Assembly: GCA_010671975.1 (NCBI GenBank)
Contig: JAAHIA010000296.1
Span: forward strand, 1-6,227
Length of the DNA stretch: 6,227 nt
Origin: Leptolyngbya sp. SIO4C1
Lineage (GTDB): Bacteria; Cyanobacteriota; Cyanobacteriia; Phormidesmidales; Phormidesmidaceae
Reading direction: 5' to 3'
Part shown: positions 6,117-6,227 of the stretch, in pieces
Layout: every line of letters starts with the position of its first letter
Position numbering within the stretch: the stretch's first letter is position 1
The notes under the pieces: model-generated
Databases searched by the model: none
What the model saw: only the letters and a program-made list of their open reading frames with translations
What the model was told of the DNA's origin: nothing
Translations under genes and position numbers: made by a program

Positions 6117-6227
6117 TGGCCTGCTCAGAAAGATACTGTCGCGCCTGTCGCTCAAACATTTCGGCGTAGGCCCCGTTGAGCCGCATCAGCTCGGTATGGC
6201 TGCCGCTTTCAATCAGCTCGCCTTTGA
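6097..6227 (-). CDS. ABC exporter ATPase/permease, C-terminal fragment
   Basis: The right edge of the window contains the last 42 codons of a minus-strand gene whose 5' part lies outside. The reading frame begins at 6225 and ends at the TAA complementary to 6097-6099. The translation starts KGELIESGSHTELM and continues NGAYAEMFERQARQY, the standard end of an MsbA/HlyB-type fused ABC transporter, in which this segment follows the H-loop of the nucleotide-binding domain (usual pattern G-IVE-GSH-ELL---G-Y--L---Q). It probably exports lipid-linked glycan, polysaccharide or peptide. Its end overlaps the pyruvyl transferase-like start by 20 nt in another frame, which suggests coupled translation. 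The substrate cannot be told from this fragment. Confidence 0.85.
   Translation of the reverse strand, partial: KGELIESGSHTELMRLNGAYAEMFERQARQYLSEQANETLLL

Noticed and set aside
4225..6227. HIP1 clusters as a CRISPR-like or integration repeat
   Set aside because: The octamers are irregularly spaced inside coding sequence in different contexts, with no repeat-spacer periodicity; this is normal for HIP1 in cyanobacteria.

Overview
The window most likely comes from a cyanobacterium. The cyanobacterial HIP1 octamer GCGATCGC occurs 14 times in 6.2 kb, where chance predicts roughly one per 65 kb, and several gene products belong to families common in cyanobacterial exopolysaccharide loci. The genus cannot be fixed from the sequence; a filamentous Leptolyngbya-like or related lineage with moderate-to-high GC is a guess.

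The window holds two convergent gene blocks. The plus-strand block (128-4213) has three genes. The first encodes a QueC-like PP-loop ATPase of unknown role with a Cys-rich C-terminal site. A 170-bp AT-rich gap follows. Next is a membrane-bound family 2 glycosyltransferase that carries the fungal-type chitin synthase motif series from end to end. A PAPS-type sulfotransferase gene overlaps its 3' end by 8 nt.

The minus-strand block (6227 down to 4225) starts with the C-terminal tail of an ABC exporter ATPase/permease that runs off the right edge. It overlaps by 20 nt with a polysaccharide pyruvyl transferase-like gene, which overlaps by 4 nt (ATGA) with a probable GT-B glycosyltransferase. The two blocks meet tail to tail with only 11 nt between stop codons.

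Read together, this is part of a surface-polysaccharide locus with functions for polymerisation (chitin synthase-like), sulfation, sugar transfer, pyruvylation-type modification and export. The most notable part is the translationally coupled pair of a chitin synthase-like polymerase and a sulfotransferase. It suggests, without proving, that a cyanobacterium makes and sulfates a chitin-like or other processively polymerised beta-linked glycan. No rRNA, tRNA, CRISPR array, insertion sequence or clear intrinsic terminator was seen.
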